From an uncultured Blautia sp. (GTDB lineage: Bacteria; Bacillota; Clostridia; Lachnospirales; Lachnospiraceae), in NCBI GenBank assembly GCA_958367245.1, contig CATXEA010000043.1, positions 1 through 14,609 of the forward strand: DNA of 14,609 bases. The letters run 5' to 3'. Below, piece by piece: positions 1-6,626 of this stretch. The number at the start of each line of letters is the position of its first letter. The first letter of the stretch is position 1. Made by a program: the position numbers and the translations under genes. Under the pieces are notes generated by a model. The model searched no databases. It was not told where the DNA came from and saw only the letters and a program-made list of their open reading frames with translations.

Positions 1-6
1 GGAATG

Positions 7-34
7 GCGCTCCGTTCCTTCGGAACGGATGCGC
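7..34. repeat. Palindromic hairpin element at window edge
   Basis: Positions 11-18 (TCCGTTCC) pair perfectly with 22-29 (GGAACGGA) around a three-base TTC loop, and GCGC at 7-10 can extend the stem with GCGC at 31-34 past one bulged T. No T-run follows on either strand, so it does not look like an ordinary intrinsic terminator. It resembles the short, GC-rich dispersed intergenic palindromes (REP-like) found in clostridial genomes, but one copy in the window cannot show that it is repeated. Confidence 0.5.
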
Positions 35-88
35 AGATTTCGCGGAATATGCAAAAAGATTCCAACAGTAAACTCAGACATGGCAAAG

Positions 89-117
89 AAAAAAGCAAGC
101 CATTTTTCAGACTTGCT
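89..117 (-). terminator. Intrinsic terminator of the leftward TPR-membrane gene
   Basis: Read leftward, AGCAAG (117-112) pairs with CTTGCT (99-94) around a 12-base loop and is followed at once by a T-run (93-89). It lies about 55 bases after the stop codon of the leftward gene at 173-691, which fits a rho-independent terminator. The stem is only six pairs, so strength is moderate. Confidence 0.6.
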
Positions 118-172
118 CTCAGGTCATGGATAATGCACATTTGAATTACTTTATAATCATCATCACTTGTAC

Positions 173-691
173 TTAGCATCCATTTTCTATTTGTTCTTGT
201 ATAAATTTAATGCTATTTTGAATATATTCTTTATCTTTTTCTGTAGCAACTTCTTCTAGTTGTTTCAATAAAGAAATGCTTTCATTTCTTTTACCTGATA
301 CACTAAATGCAGTTGCAAGATTGAGATACCAAGTTATTTCTTCATTCATATCTGTAGCTTTTTCTTCTATTGCAAGTAATTTTTCTAAGAAGAGTTCACC
401 ATTTTTATTCTCATGATATTCTCTTACAATAGCATTATTTATTTTTCTAAACCGATATCCTCTATGTGTTAAAATATAAAAAGTAATAAAAAAATAAATA
501 GCAGTAATTATAACAATTCCTCCAACTATAATAGTTAAAAAGCCAATTGTTGTTTTCACATAAGGAACTACTATATTCACATAAATAAATAATATTACAG
601 CCCATAGAAAAAAATCTATAGCAACAATCATTTTATCCTTTTTCTTATACATCGTTCTTTTATTTTTTAAATTTTCTGGTTCATAAATCAT
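173..691 (-). CDS. Two-TM protein with C-terminal TPR-like helices
   Basis: Hypothetical protein of 172 residues. Two hydrophobic segments at about residues 22-45 and 49-74 form a membrane hairpin, with a basic N-terminus (KKKDK) before it. The C-terminal part, about 95-172, is charged and helical. Its stretch WYLNLATAFSVSGKRNESI followed by LLKQLEEV reads like one TPR unit (residues 121-147), suggesting a cytoplasmic protein-binding tail. I start it at the ATG at 691 because GGAG stands nine bases upstream. An in-frame TTG at 727 would add 12 residues but has no ribosome site. The gene is clearly AT-rich, like the neighbouring acetyltransferase and unlike the membrane operon beyond 1382. It lies about 120 bases after the acetyltransferase gene and may be co-transcribed with it. 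Function unknown. Confidence 0.75.
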   Translation of the reverse strand: MIYEPENLKNKRTMYKKKDKMIVAIDFFLWAVILFIYVNIVVPYVKTTIGFLTIIVGGIVIITAIYFFITFYILTHRGYRFRKINNAIVREYHENKNGELFLEKLLAIEEKATDMNEEITWYLNLATAFSVSGKRNESISLLKQLEEVATEKDKEYIQNSIKFIQEQIENGC

Positions 692-736
692 TTTATCACA
701 CTCCAATTCACCATACTTTTTCGTCAAACTTGAAAT

Positions 737-784
737 CTAAATCATAAAAACAACTTGTATTGTATAAAAAAACACCTCTTTCAT
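737..784 (-). CDS. Possible 15-residue ORF between acetyltransferase and TPR-membrane gene
   Basis: A leftward ATG at 784 is preceded by a strong ribosome-site match (GGGAGG) about nine bases upstream, just after the acetyltransferase stop codon. The frame encodes MKEVFFYTIQVVFMI and ends at TAG. It is in the same frame as the downstream TPR-membrane gene, separated from it by that stop. It could be a leader peptide, the decayed start of an older longer gene, or chance. A run of seven T near its start would be a slippage point. The only support is the ribosome site, so confidence is low. Confidence 0.2.
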   Translation of the reverse strand: MKEVFFYTIQVVFMI

Positions 785-811
785 CAAGCAACACCTCCCA
801 CACAGACTGAA

Positions 812-1309
812 TTACAGATTTCTTTCATAGCAAATTTCTTGTGTTTCAAAGCAAGGCTTAACCTTACCATATGTCACAAAACCACAAGCTTCATAGAACC
901 TTCTAGCTCTGTTATTTTCAGTAAATACCCAGAGCATAACTTTACTATATCCTGCATTCTTTATATCTTCTAACACTTTATCCATCATTTTTGCACCATA
1001 GCCATTTCGCCATTTATTTTGTAAACTATGAATACAAATAATTTCGGCATAATCAGACATATCACTATCCCTAGCCTTGTCCCACCAAGCAATACAATGA
1101 GGTTTTTCATCTACTTCCAGGATATATCCGTTACCTATGTTCTCATCAAGTAATCTCTTGTACATTGCAATAGCGCGTGTTATTTCTGTGTATTTTTGCA
1201 GTATTTCTTCAGATAGTATCGTTTTAAACGCAGCCTTCCAACTTTCCGTTTGAATATACGCCAAATCTAATTCGTCACCTTTTTTTACTCTTCTAATCAA
1301 ATAGTTCAT
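812..1309 (-). CDS. GNAT-family N-acetyltransferase
   Basis: Cytoplasmic enzyme of 165 residues that should transfer an acetyl group from acetyl-CoA to an amine. The single GNAT domain fills the protein. The acetyl-CoA pyrophosphate loop is W-RNGYGAKMM at residues 100-109 (the Q/RxxGxG/A motif), preceded by the beta-4 strand AEIICIHSL (88-96). The final conserved element is ENNRARRFYEACGF (131-144), typical of the beta-5/alpha-4 region. Length is normal for the family. The ATG at 1309 has GGA six bases upstream. The substrate cannot be read from sequence: small-molecule, antibiotic and protein acetyltransferases share this fold. It is AT-rich like the TPR-membrane gene after it, and unlike the gene upstream. 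Confidence 0.9.
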   Translation of the reverse strand: MNYLIRRVKKGDELDLAYIQTESWKAAFKTILSEEILQKYTEITRAIAMYKRLLDENIGNGYILEVDEKPHCIAWWDKARDSDMSDYAEIICIHSLQNKWRNGYGAKMMDKVLEDIKNAGYSKVMLWVFTENNRARRFYEACGFVTYGKVKPCFETQEICYERNL

Positions 1310-1381
1310 CTTACTTCCAACTTTTTTCTATCATCAACTGTTCTCGTCTTATAGCAGATATATAAGAAACATCCAATCTTT

Positions 1382-2584
1382 CTACTTCCGCTCCTGCCTG
1401 CTTCGTTTTTTCTTTCGAGTATCCGGCGGTGAGAAGGTCTGGATATAGTCCTTCCGGATTTCGGTAACATCCCGGGTAAGAAAAGCGGCAATGCGCTCCT
1501 GCTCGGAATTGCAATCCGAAAAATAAGATGCAAATTTCTCCGCCATCTGCTCCTCTTTTCCGTATAATTTAAGAGATTCCTCGTGTCCAATCAGTTCTCT
1601 CAGCACAGGAATAAACTCTTCGTACCTGTTTTCTCTGAGTTCCAGATTAACTTTCGCTTTCGCAGTCATTCCATTGAGGTAAAGCACATTCAGGGAAGTA
1701 TCGTTCCCGGAACGATTCATTGTCACCCATAAGGCAAGCTTTTTTGAGAGTAATTTCCCTCCAATTAACATCCAGTTCTGGCTTCGATAAATTTCAAGAT
1801 ACTGTTTCATGGCTGCATCTTCAAACACGATTGGTTCAAAGTGTTCTCCCTCCAATAACTGCTCCAGCTGCTTTCTGCTAAGAATCTGATTCAGCACAGG
1901 TAAGTTGGGGTAAGACGTGCAGATATAGCGTCTCATTTTCTGAAAGAAAGCCACAACCAGAACTGCTACGACAAGTAAAAACAAGAAAAGATCTCCATCC
2001 ATTTCCAGTTTTCCAGTTGCTGTTACCCAAATGCCACGCAGTACCAGTACAACCCCAAAGCCCCAGATTCCCAAAATCAACAGCTTTTTCAGGGGATAAA
2101 AATGAATCCATTCGATGATCCGCACCTGCTGTTTGCCACTCATAGGTTTCTCACGCAAAAGCCGGCGGGAAATCCATTGATTCAGAATCTGCGGAATCCA
2201 CGCAATCCCAAACAGGAACGCTGCAATTCCGGCATAAAGGGCAATTCCTATCCATCCAATATCCAGATAAGACTCCAGAAGCGAAGGAAGGCTTAGCAGC
2301 AGTAACATAATGAAAAAAAAGGGAGTCGATGACTTTTTGCGCCTCTTTTGGAGCTTCAGGTCGTTTATGGCGGAATTGATGCAAAAGACAGCAATCATAA
2401 CCGCTGACATACCGCCGGACACCCAGTTTTTAAGATCTCCGAACCGCATGACATGTTGTTTTCGATGCATACCGGGAAATTTTCCGGTAATTCCTGCATA
2501 AAGGCAAAATACGAAATAAACCAAAGCAAGCAGCGCCCCTGGCAGCTTCAAAATTGTTTTTCCTGAGAGTTTTCGTTTCTTCAT
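1382..2584 (-). CDS. Six-TM membrane protein with large cytoplasmic C-terminal domain, unknown function
   Basis: Protein of 400 residues that I do not recognise. Hydrophobic segments lie near residues 14-33, 53-72, 88-107, 110-132, 166-186 and 198-215. About 185 mostly soluble residues follow, ending in a strongly basic tail (KKKRSRQERK). Positive charges (KKRK at the N-terminus, KLQKRRKK at 77-84, RR at 140-141, KMRR at 216-219) suggest an inside N-terminus and an inside C-terminal domain. No catalytic motif is evident. The ATG at 2584 has AGGAG about ten bases upstream. It is the last gene of a leftward four-gene run; the gap to the upstream gene is only 56 bases, so co-transcription is likely. 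G+C is visibly higher than in the acetyltransferase gene that follows. Confidence 0.8.
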   Translation of the reverse strand: MKKRKLSGKTILKLPGALLALVYFVFCLYAGITGKFPGMHRKQHVMRFGDLKNWVSGGMSAVMIAVFCINSAINDLKLQKRRKKSSTPFFFIMLLLLSLPSLLESYLDIGWIGIALYAGIAAFLFGIAWIPQILNQWISRRLLREKPMSGKQQVRIIEWIHFYPLKKLLILGIWGFGVVLVLRGIWVTATGKLEMDGDLFLFLLVVAVLVVAFFQKMRRYICTSYPNLPVLNQILSRKQLEQLLEGEHFEPIVFEDAAMKQYLEIYRSQNWMLIGGKLLSKKLALWVTMNRSGNDTSLNVLYLNGMTAKAKVNLELRENRYEEFIPVLRELIGHEESLKLYGKEEQMAEKFASYFSDCNSEQERIAAFLTRDVTEIRKDYIQTFSPPDTRKKKRSRQERK

Positions 2585-2640
2585 CTCTTCTGTTCTCCTA
2601 TATATTTACTGCCCTTACACAAGGGAAAATCCACGTGAGC

Positions 2641-3420
2641 TCATTCCCCTCTTCGCTGACGGATGATAAAGTAAAGCAGTGGAAAAAGCATAACAAAGGA
2701 AGCACCCAGACAAGGAAAATAAATTTCCCCCGGCAATTTTGAAAATGCCGGATGACTCAGAACACATAGAATCACACAGCCTGCAAAAATGATTCCACTG
2801 AGTATGATATATAGCGGGTTTCTATTTTCCACAGGCTCCAGAGTGTTCTCCCAGGTTTTCCTTCTCTCTAATTCCTTCAACAGAATTTCTTCATCCTGAA
2901 TTCCCTTAACCAGAAAATAGGTATGTCTGGTCACACGCTTATTTGGATGGCATGACTGACAGCGGATGGCGTAATGGGTGCGATTTTCTTTGATGTTCAA
3001 AACCTTCACAATTTCATCTGCCCCTTTTGGCAAAAATGGCTGTTTCCCCTGCTTACGCAAAAATGCCTGAGTTTCCATGCTTCCAGCAGCAAATCCCCAA
3101 AAACCATTACCGTGATTTGAAAGTCCACGGGCATCCATAATCCATAAGCGATTATCTTCTGTAAGAAAGAAAATCATGGCATCCTGCATCCCGCGCCGTC
3201 CCATCTGTGCAGCCAATACAATCCCAAGCGCAGTGACAACGACTATAAGAATAGGAGAAAACCATTTCTGAGACACTCCCATAGAAAGGGAGAGCATTGT
3301 TCCCGCCGAAAGAAAAACTGTCATCAACAGTACGATTCCCAATACTCCACCTACCGCCCGATATCCATATCGGCTTTTTTTCTCCGTCTCCGGGGACATC
3401 CATACTTTTTTCAGCTCCAT
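2641..3420 (-). CDS. Four-TM membrane protein with central cytoplasmic domain, unknown function
   Basis: Protein of 259 residues with hydrophobic pairs at about 23-45 plus 54-72, and 203-222 plus 233-254, on either side of a soluble central part of about 130 residues. The centre holds a CQSC pair (154-157) and several His residues (149, 158, 166), which could bind metal or form a disulfide; one CxxC alone proves neither. The tail is basic (RQRRGE), consistent with a cytoplasmic end. The start is firm: AGGAGG stands eight bases before the ATG at 3420. It lies between the 126-residue gene and the 400-residue membrane gene with short gaps, so the four probably work together. I cannot assign a family. 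Confidence 0.8.
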   Translation of the reverse strand: MELKKVWMSPETEKKSRYGYRAVGGVLGIVLLMTVFLSAGTMLSLSMGVSQKWFSPILIVVVTALGIVLAAQMGRRGMQDAMIFFLTEDNRLWIMDARGLSNHGNGFWGFAAGSMETQAFLRKQGKQPFLPKGADEIVKVLNIKENRTHYAIRCQSCHPNKRVTRHTYFLVKGIQDEEILLKELERRKTWENTLEPVENRNPLYIILSGIIFAGCVILCVLSHPAFSKLPGEIYFPCLGASFVMLFPLLYFIIRQRRGE

Positions 3421-3492
3421 ATCCAGCTCCTCCTATGCCCTCTTTATATCTGATTTCCTTTTATTCTTTTCATATAGCCTGGCAGAAATTTG

Positions 3493-3873
3493 CTATTCCT
3501 TCTCATTCAATAATGCATTTACTCTTTCAATCGGAAATCTGTCTTCTATATCAACTACTTCAAACAGATTCAATGGCAATTCCTTTTCTTCAATCAGTGC
3601 AAGATACTCATTAACAGCTCTGCGATCGATCATAATTTTCCCATGTCCTGCCCAATGACGATTACTCTCTTTCTTTTTTAAACCGGAAATCCAGTATTCA
3701 TCGCCATTTTCAATGTCTATATAGTTTGAATAGCCACCATTACTCTTCTGAAAGGCGTGGTCATTAAAATAAATGGTTTTCTTAGTTTTTGAGATTTTCA
3801 CATATCCGATCCACGCCGGACCGTCATCAGAATATCCTGTTTTTAATTCGATATACATTAAATTATTAATCAT
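3493..3873 (-). CDS. Small conserved soluble protein (family often misnamed DXP synthase)
   Basis: Soluble protein of 126 residues. The N-terminal 85 residues hold the hallmarks of a small clostridial family, as I recall it: MYIELKTGYSDDGPAWIGYV (6-25), then KTIYFNDHAFQK (32-43), YIDIENGDEYWISG (51-64) and NRHWAGHGKIMID (71-83). Relatives are frequently labelled '1-deoxy-D-xylulose-5-phosphate synthase' in databases, but the protein is far too small for that enzyme and shows no thiamine-diphosphate motif. The true role is unknown. The start is the ATG at 3873, with AGGAGG five to six bases upstream. A second in-frame ATG at 3894 lies ahead of that ribosome site and is rejected. It is the only soluble member of the leftward four-gene run. 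Confidence 0.8.
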   Translation of the reverse strand: MINNLMYIELKTGYSDDGPAWIGYVKISKTKKTIYFNDHAFQKSNGGYSNYIDIENGDEYWISGLKKKESNRHWAGHGKIMIDRRAVNEYLALIEEKELPLNLFEVVDIEDRFPIERVNALLNEKE

Positions 3874-3903
3874 TTTTTCCTCCTCCAAATTCATAATTGT
3901 GTT

Positions 3904-4473
3904 TCAAATCTCCCCTTTTCGCATTTTATCTGCAATCTTCCATCCTTTCAGGGGATGATTTCCCACAAATGCTCCAATCAGCAAAACCGTCAGCATACAC
4001 ATTAAGGAATGAAAAAAAGCATATACTAAAACAGATGGAACAACCCAAATCATCAGAAACCAACAGACAGCACAAACGGCAGCCATAGCAATAATCAAAA
4101 AAATATAGGAAAAAAACCATTTATGGTTCTGCTTTGCAATTTCCTGTTTTTCTGATGTATCGCAGGGATAGATTCGGGCGAATGCATCTATTTTTCTTTT
4201 TGCACGGCGAATACCATATAAAGAAATGAGGATGCCCGCGGCAATTCCAATCCATAGGGAAATCCAGTATAAAAGATTTTTATCTATCGAAACCGGATTT
4301 TCGATTCTTCGCACAAATGTATAAATGAGAACGGAAAGTCCTGCAATCACTCCGACCGAAAGTCCTTTTCCACTTTTTTTATTCTCCAACAGGCAGATTT
4401 GTCCTGTCATTTCATCATAATAAAACGTATTCATCGTCTTAGAATCATGCGAAAGCAATACATAGCGTTTCAT
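3904..4473 (-). CDS. Polytopic membrane protein, first gene of the four-gene operon, unknown function
   Basis: Protein of 189 residues with an N-terminal soluble stretch (1-35), hydrophobic segments near 36-55, 67-88 and 119-140, and a longer hydrophobic region at 143-171 that may hold one or two spans. The loop between spans two and three is basic (RRAKRK, 89-94), favouring a cytoplasmic side. No family recognised. The ATG at 4473 has AAGGA seven bases upstream. It is the promoter-proximal gene of the leftward run; its stop lies 30 bases before the next start. A candidate promoter lies at 4511-4539, back to back with the TetR-MFS module. Confidence 0.75.
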   Translation of the reverse strand: MKRYVLLSHDSKTMNTFYYDEMTGQICLLENKKSGKGLSVGVIAGLSVLIYTFVRRIENPVSIDKNLLYWISLWIGIAAGILISLYGIRRAKRKIDAFARIYPCDTSEKQEIAKQNHKWFFSYIFLIIAMAAVCAVCWFLMIWVVPSVLVYAFFHSLMCMLTVLLIGAFVGNHPLKGWKIADKMRKGEI

Positions 4474-4510
4474 GTGACCATCCTTTTCTTTGTGAATAAT
4501 TCATAGCAGT

Positions 4511-4539
4511 ATTATATATTATCAGGTGGTTTTTGTATA
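4511..4539 (-). promoter_or_regulatory. Candidate promoter for the leftward membrane operon
   Basis: Read leftward, TATACA (4539-4534) and TATAAT (4516-4511) are spaced by exactly 17 bases, 38 bases before the ATG at 4473. The -10 is consensus; the -35 matches TTGACA at four of six places. The DNA here is AT-rich, so a chance match is possible. Confidence 0.45.
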
Positions 4540-4574
4540 TATTTTTTACTGATATAGTGAATAGTAATTTTATG

Positions 4575-4591
4575 ATACCAAACGAATGTAT
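4575..4591. promoter_or_regulatory. TetR operator-like site O1, upstream of the -35
   Basis: ATACCAAACGAATGTAT. Its reverse complement matches the perfect palindrome before the MFS gene (5347-5363) at 14 of 17 positions. It sits immediately upstream of the TetR -35 hexamer. Taken with the second copy at 4628-4644, it suggests autoregulation by TetR. Confidence 0.6.
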
Positions 4592-4592
4592 C

Positions 4593-4621
4593 TTGACAGA
4601 TACCATGCCTTCGGATATAAT
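4593..4621 (+). promoter_or_regulatory. Consensus sigma-A promoter of the TetR gene
   Basis: TTGACA (4593-4598) and TATAAT (4616-4621) with a 17-base spacer: a perfect match to the housekeeping promoter. Transcription should begin near 4628, at the edge of the second operator-like site. The ATG at 4586 therefore lies upstream of the transcript and cannot be the start of the TetR protein made from this promoter. Confidence 0.85.
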
Positions 4622-4627
4622 AATTAC

Positions 4628-4644
4628 ATACCAAAAGAATGTAA
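4628..4644. promoter_or_regulatory. TetR operator-like site O2, over the transcription start
   Basis: ATACCAAAAGAATGTAA differs from O1 at two of 17 positions and matches the reverse complement of the MFS operator at 12 of 17. It begins 53 bases after O1, close to five helical turns, so two bound dimers would face the same side with the promoter between them. Confidence 0.55.
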
Positions 4645-4648
4645 TGAA

Positions 4649-5311
4649 ATGGAGGCGATTTCAATAGCACGAAACAAATATCCGGAAGTAACTGTAGAAA
4701 AAATCCTTGACGTGGCGCATCGTCTTTTTTTAGAGAAAGGCTATGACAACACCACCATTCAGGATATTGTAGACAATTTGGATGGTTTATCCAAAGGAGC
4801 CGTCTACCACCACTTTAAATCAAAAGAGGAAATCATGGATGCGGTAAGTGACCGCATGTTTTCTGCCAACAACCCTTTTGAGAAAGTACGGAATCGCTCT
4901 GACCTCAATGGTCTGCAAAAACTTCGCGAGACCATTCGTCTCAATCAATCCGATGAGGATCAGACCCGCATGACCATACAATCCATCCCTCTGAAAAGAA
5001 ATCCAAGACTTCTGGTAGAGATGATTGAGTCAAACCGACGTACTTTAACCCCGTATTATCAGGAACTTTTAGAAGAAGGAAATAAGGACGGTTCCCTCCA
5101 TACGGAATATACAAAGGAAATCGCTGAGCTCATACCACTGCTCACCAGTTTATGGCTGCTTCCTTCTGTATTCCCCTCTGATAAAGAAGGTATGAAAAAT
5201 AAATTTCGCTTTCTCGGGGATATGCTGGAAAAAATGGGCGTCCCACTTGTGGACGAATCAATCTATGCTTTAATAGAAGAATTTTTTCAAAAAATACCAG
5301 AGGAAAAATAA
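4649..5311 (+). CDS. TetR/AcrR-family transcriptional regulator
   Basis: DNA-binding repressor, 220 residues from the ATG at 4649 or 215 if initiation is at the ATA at 4664. The N-terminal HTH is clear: ARNKYPEVTVEKILDVAHRL, then FLEKGYDNTTIQDIV and GLSKGAVYHHFKSKEEI, the classic TetR three-helix unit. The rest is an all-helical ligand and dimer domain with no readable ligand. Family members of this subtype begin MARNKYPE, which falls on the ATA at 4664; a strong GGAGG (4651-4655) stands eight bases before that ATA, while the ATG at 4649 has no ribosome site. The true start is therefore uncertain. The gene sits directly before an MFS pump with a matching operator, so it most likely represses both itself and the pump. 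Confidence 0.9.
   Translation: MEAISIARNKYPEVTVEKILDVAHRLFLEKGYDNTTIQDIVDNLDGLSKGAVYHHFKSKEEIMDAVSDRMFSANNPFEKVRNRSDLNGLQKLRETIRLNQSDEDQTRMTIQSIPLKRNPRLLVEMIESNRRTLTPYYQELLEEGNKDGSLHTEYTKEIAELIPLLTSLWLLPSVFPSDKEGMKNKFRFLGDMLEKMGVPLVDESIYALIEEFFQKIPEEK
4651..4666 (+). promoter_or_regulatory. Ribosome site pointing at an ATA codon
   Basis: GGAGG at 4651-4655, an eight-base spacer, then ATA GCA CGA at 4664. The site is ideally placed for the ATA but overlaps the third base of the ATG at 4649, so it cannot serve that ATG. This decides, or at least questions, the TetR start. Confidence 0.6.
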
Positions 5312-5313
5312 AG

Positions 5314-5336
5314 TTGCCGTCAGGCAATTTTATTTT
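5314..5336 (+). terminator. Small intrinsic terminator between TetR and MFS genes
   Basis: TTGCC (5314-5318) pairs with GGCAA (5323-5327) around GTCA, followed by TTTTATTTT. It starts three bases after the TetR stop codon. A five-pair stem is short, so it may attenuate rather than fully stop read-through into the MFS gene. Confidence 0.5.
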
Positions 5337-5346
5337 AGCAATATAC

Positions 5347-5363
5347 ATACCGTCGTTCGGTAT
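5347..5363. promoter_or_regulatory. Palindromic TetR operator before the MFS gene
   Basis: ATACCGTCGTTCGGTAT: perfect six-base arms (ATACCG/CGGTAT) around TCGTT, typical of a TetR-family operator. It lies 15 bases before the MFS start codon, between a possible -10 (TATACA, 5342-5347) and the ribosome site. I see no good -35 for this gene. It resembles the two sites flanking the TetR promoter, linking regulator and pump. Confidence 0.7.
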
Positions 5364-5378
5364 TGAAAGGAGAATCAC

Positions 5379-6611
5379 ATGAATCAAAAACTCTTTACCC
5401 GCAATTTTACTTTTTTAATCTTTGGACAGATCAGTTCCCTGATTGGAAATTTTTCGCTGAAATTTGCTCTTTCCATGTATATTCTGGAGCAAACAGGTTC
5501 CGCTTCTGTTTTTGCCGGTTTATTAGCTCTCTCCATGCTCCCTACAGTATTTCTTTCCCCCTTTGGAGGAATCCTTGCAGACCGGGCAAACCGACGTAAT
5601 ATTATGGTTGCGCTTGATCTTCTTTCCGGCCTTTCCGTACTGATCGCCAGTTTTGCTGTGCCGTCCGATCATGATATAATTGTTATCGGCGCACTGCTCC
5701 TCATTCTGTCAGCGCTGGCTGCCTTTGAATCTCCTACGGTACAGGCATGCATCCCGCAGATGCTTTCAGGAGATAATGTGATAAAAGGAAACGCTATTGT
5801 CAATCAGGTAGCCTCGATTGCTTCCTTGCTCACACCATTTTTAGGAAGCGTATTTTATACAAGATTTGGTATCCGTCCCGTATTTTACGCTGCGGTTATT
5901 TGCTTCTTTGTAACTGCTTTTCTGGAATGCTTTATCCGGCTTGACTATAAAAAGCCCCTCAAAAAAGACGGAATCACTGCCATCCTCAAGGAAGATTTTT
6001 CTATGAGTATGCGTTTTCTGCGTTATGAACAGCCCGGCATTTTAAAGCTGCTTTTATTGGCTGCTTCTGTGAGTCTTTTTGTCGCCGGTACGGCTGTAGT
6101 CGGCTTTCCTTATCTGGTTCGAACGGTATTGGGACTTTCCGCCAATCATTATGGTGTGGCAGAAAGCGCCATGGGGATTGCCTCCGTCTTAGGCAGCATT
6201 CTAGTGGTACTGTTCGCCAAAAAGCTGCAAAGCCGCCATCTTATCCTTGTACTGGTATCCTTCGGTATTTGCCTCATTCCCTGCGGAATCGTATTTATTC
6301 TTCCATTACATGCATTTACCCGATACCTGATTTTATTGCTCATGTTCTGTGCCTGTCAGCTCGGATGCAGTCTGTTTTCCACTTACGCGATTTCACTTAT
6401 TCAGGAACGAACGCCTGAACATCTGATGGGAAAAGTGATGTCTTATGTGTTTACCCTTTCCATGTGTGCGCAGCCGGCAGGACAGATTATTTATGGCGCT
6501 TTATTCGATTATTTCTCCAACAGCGTATATTTGGTACTTCTTCCCAGCGGTCTGATCATATGCCTTATTGGACTGTTGTCCCGCCGCCTTTTCACAACAT
6601 TTGAAGCTTAA
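5379..6611 (+). CDS. MFS efflux transporter (MFS_3 / EntS- and Mef-like)
   Basis: Membrane exporter of 410 residues, the usual length for a 12-TM MFS_3 drug or siderophore efflux protein. It opens with NFTFLIFGQISSLIGNFSLK, where the family's first helix carries the G-Q-x-x-S pattern. Motif A is in the loop between helices 2 and 3 (GGILADRANRRNIM, 63-76), with the conserved Asp and basic cluster needed for the proton-driven conformational switch. A longer cytoplasmic loop (about residues 187-222) separates the two six-helix halves. AGGAG stands six bases before the ATG. Substrate unknown; macrolide-like or siderophore-like compounds are typical for the family. It follows the TetR gene in the same direction with its own operator, so it is probably induced when TetR binds a ligand. 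Confidence 0.9.
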   Translation: MNQKLFTRNFTFLIFGQISSLIGNFSLKFALSMYILEQTGSASVFAGLLALSMLPTVFLSPFGGILADRANRRNIMVALDLLSGLSVLIASFAVPSDHDIIVIGALLLILSALAAFESPTVQACIPQMLSGDNVIKGNAIVNQVASIASLLTPFLGSVFYTRFGIRPVFYAAVICFFVTAFLECFIRLDYKKPLKKDGITAILKEDFSMSMRFLRYEQPGILKLLLLAASVSLFVAGTAVVGFPYLVRTVLGLSANHYGVAESAMGIASVLGSILVVLFAKKLQSRHLILVLVSFGICLIPCGIVFILPLHAFTRYLILLLMFCACQLGCSLFSTYAISLIQERTPEHLMGKVMSYVFTLSMCAQPAGQIIYGALFDYFSNSVYLVLLPSGLIICLIGLLSRRLFTTFEA

Positions 6612-6626
6612 AACTTATCCAAAAAG

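Noticed and set aside
1311..1514. XRE-like helix 'VSYISAIRR' near 1350 as a real HTH gene
   Set aside because: Only about ten residues resemble an HTH recognition helix; the frame upstream is antisense-like noise within the 400-residue membrane gene. Kept only as a possible gene tail in the findings.
3874..3894. Start at 3894 for the 126-residue protein
   Set aside because: The codons after it (GAG GAG GAA) are themselves the ribosome site for the ATG at 3873.
4586..4648. Longer N-terminus for the TetR protein from the ATG at 4586
   Set aside because: This ATG lies upstream of the consensus -35 at 4593 and has no ribosome site; the extra residues do not belong to the TetR fold.
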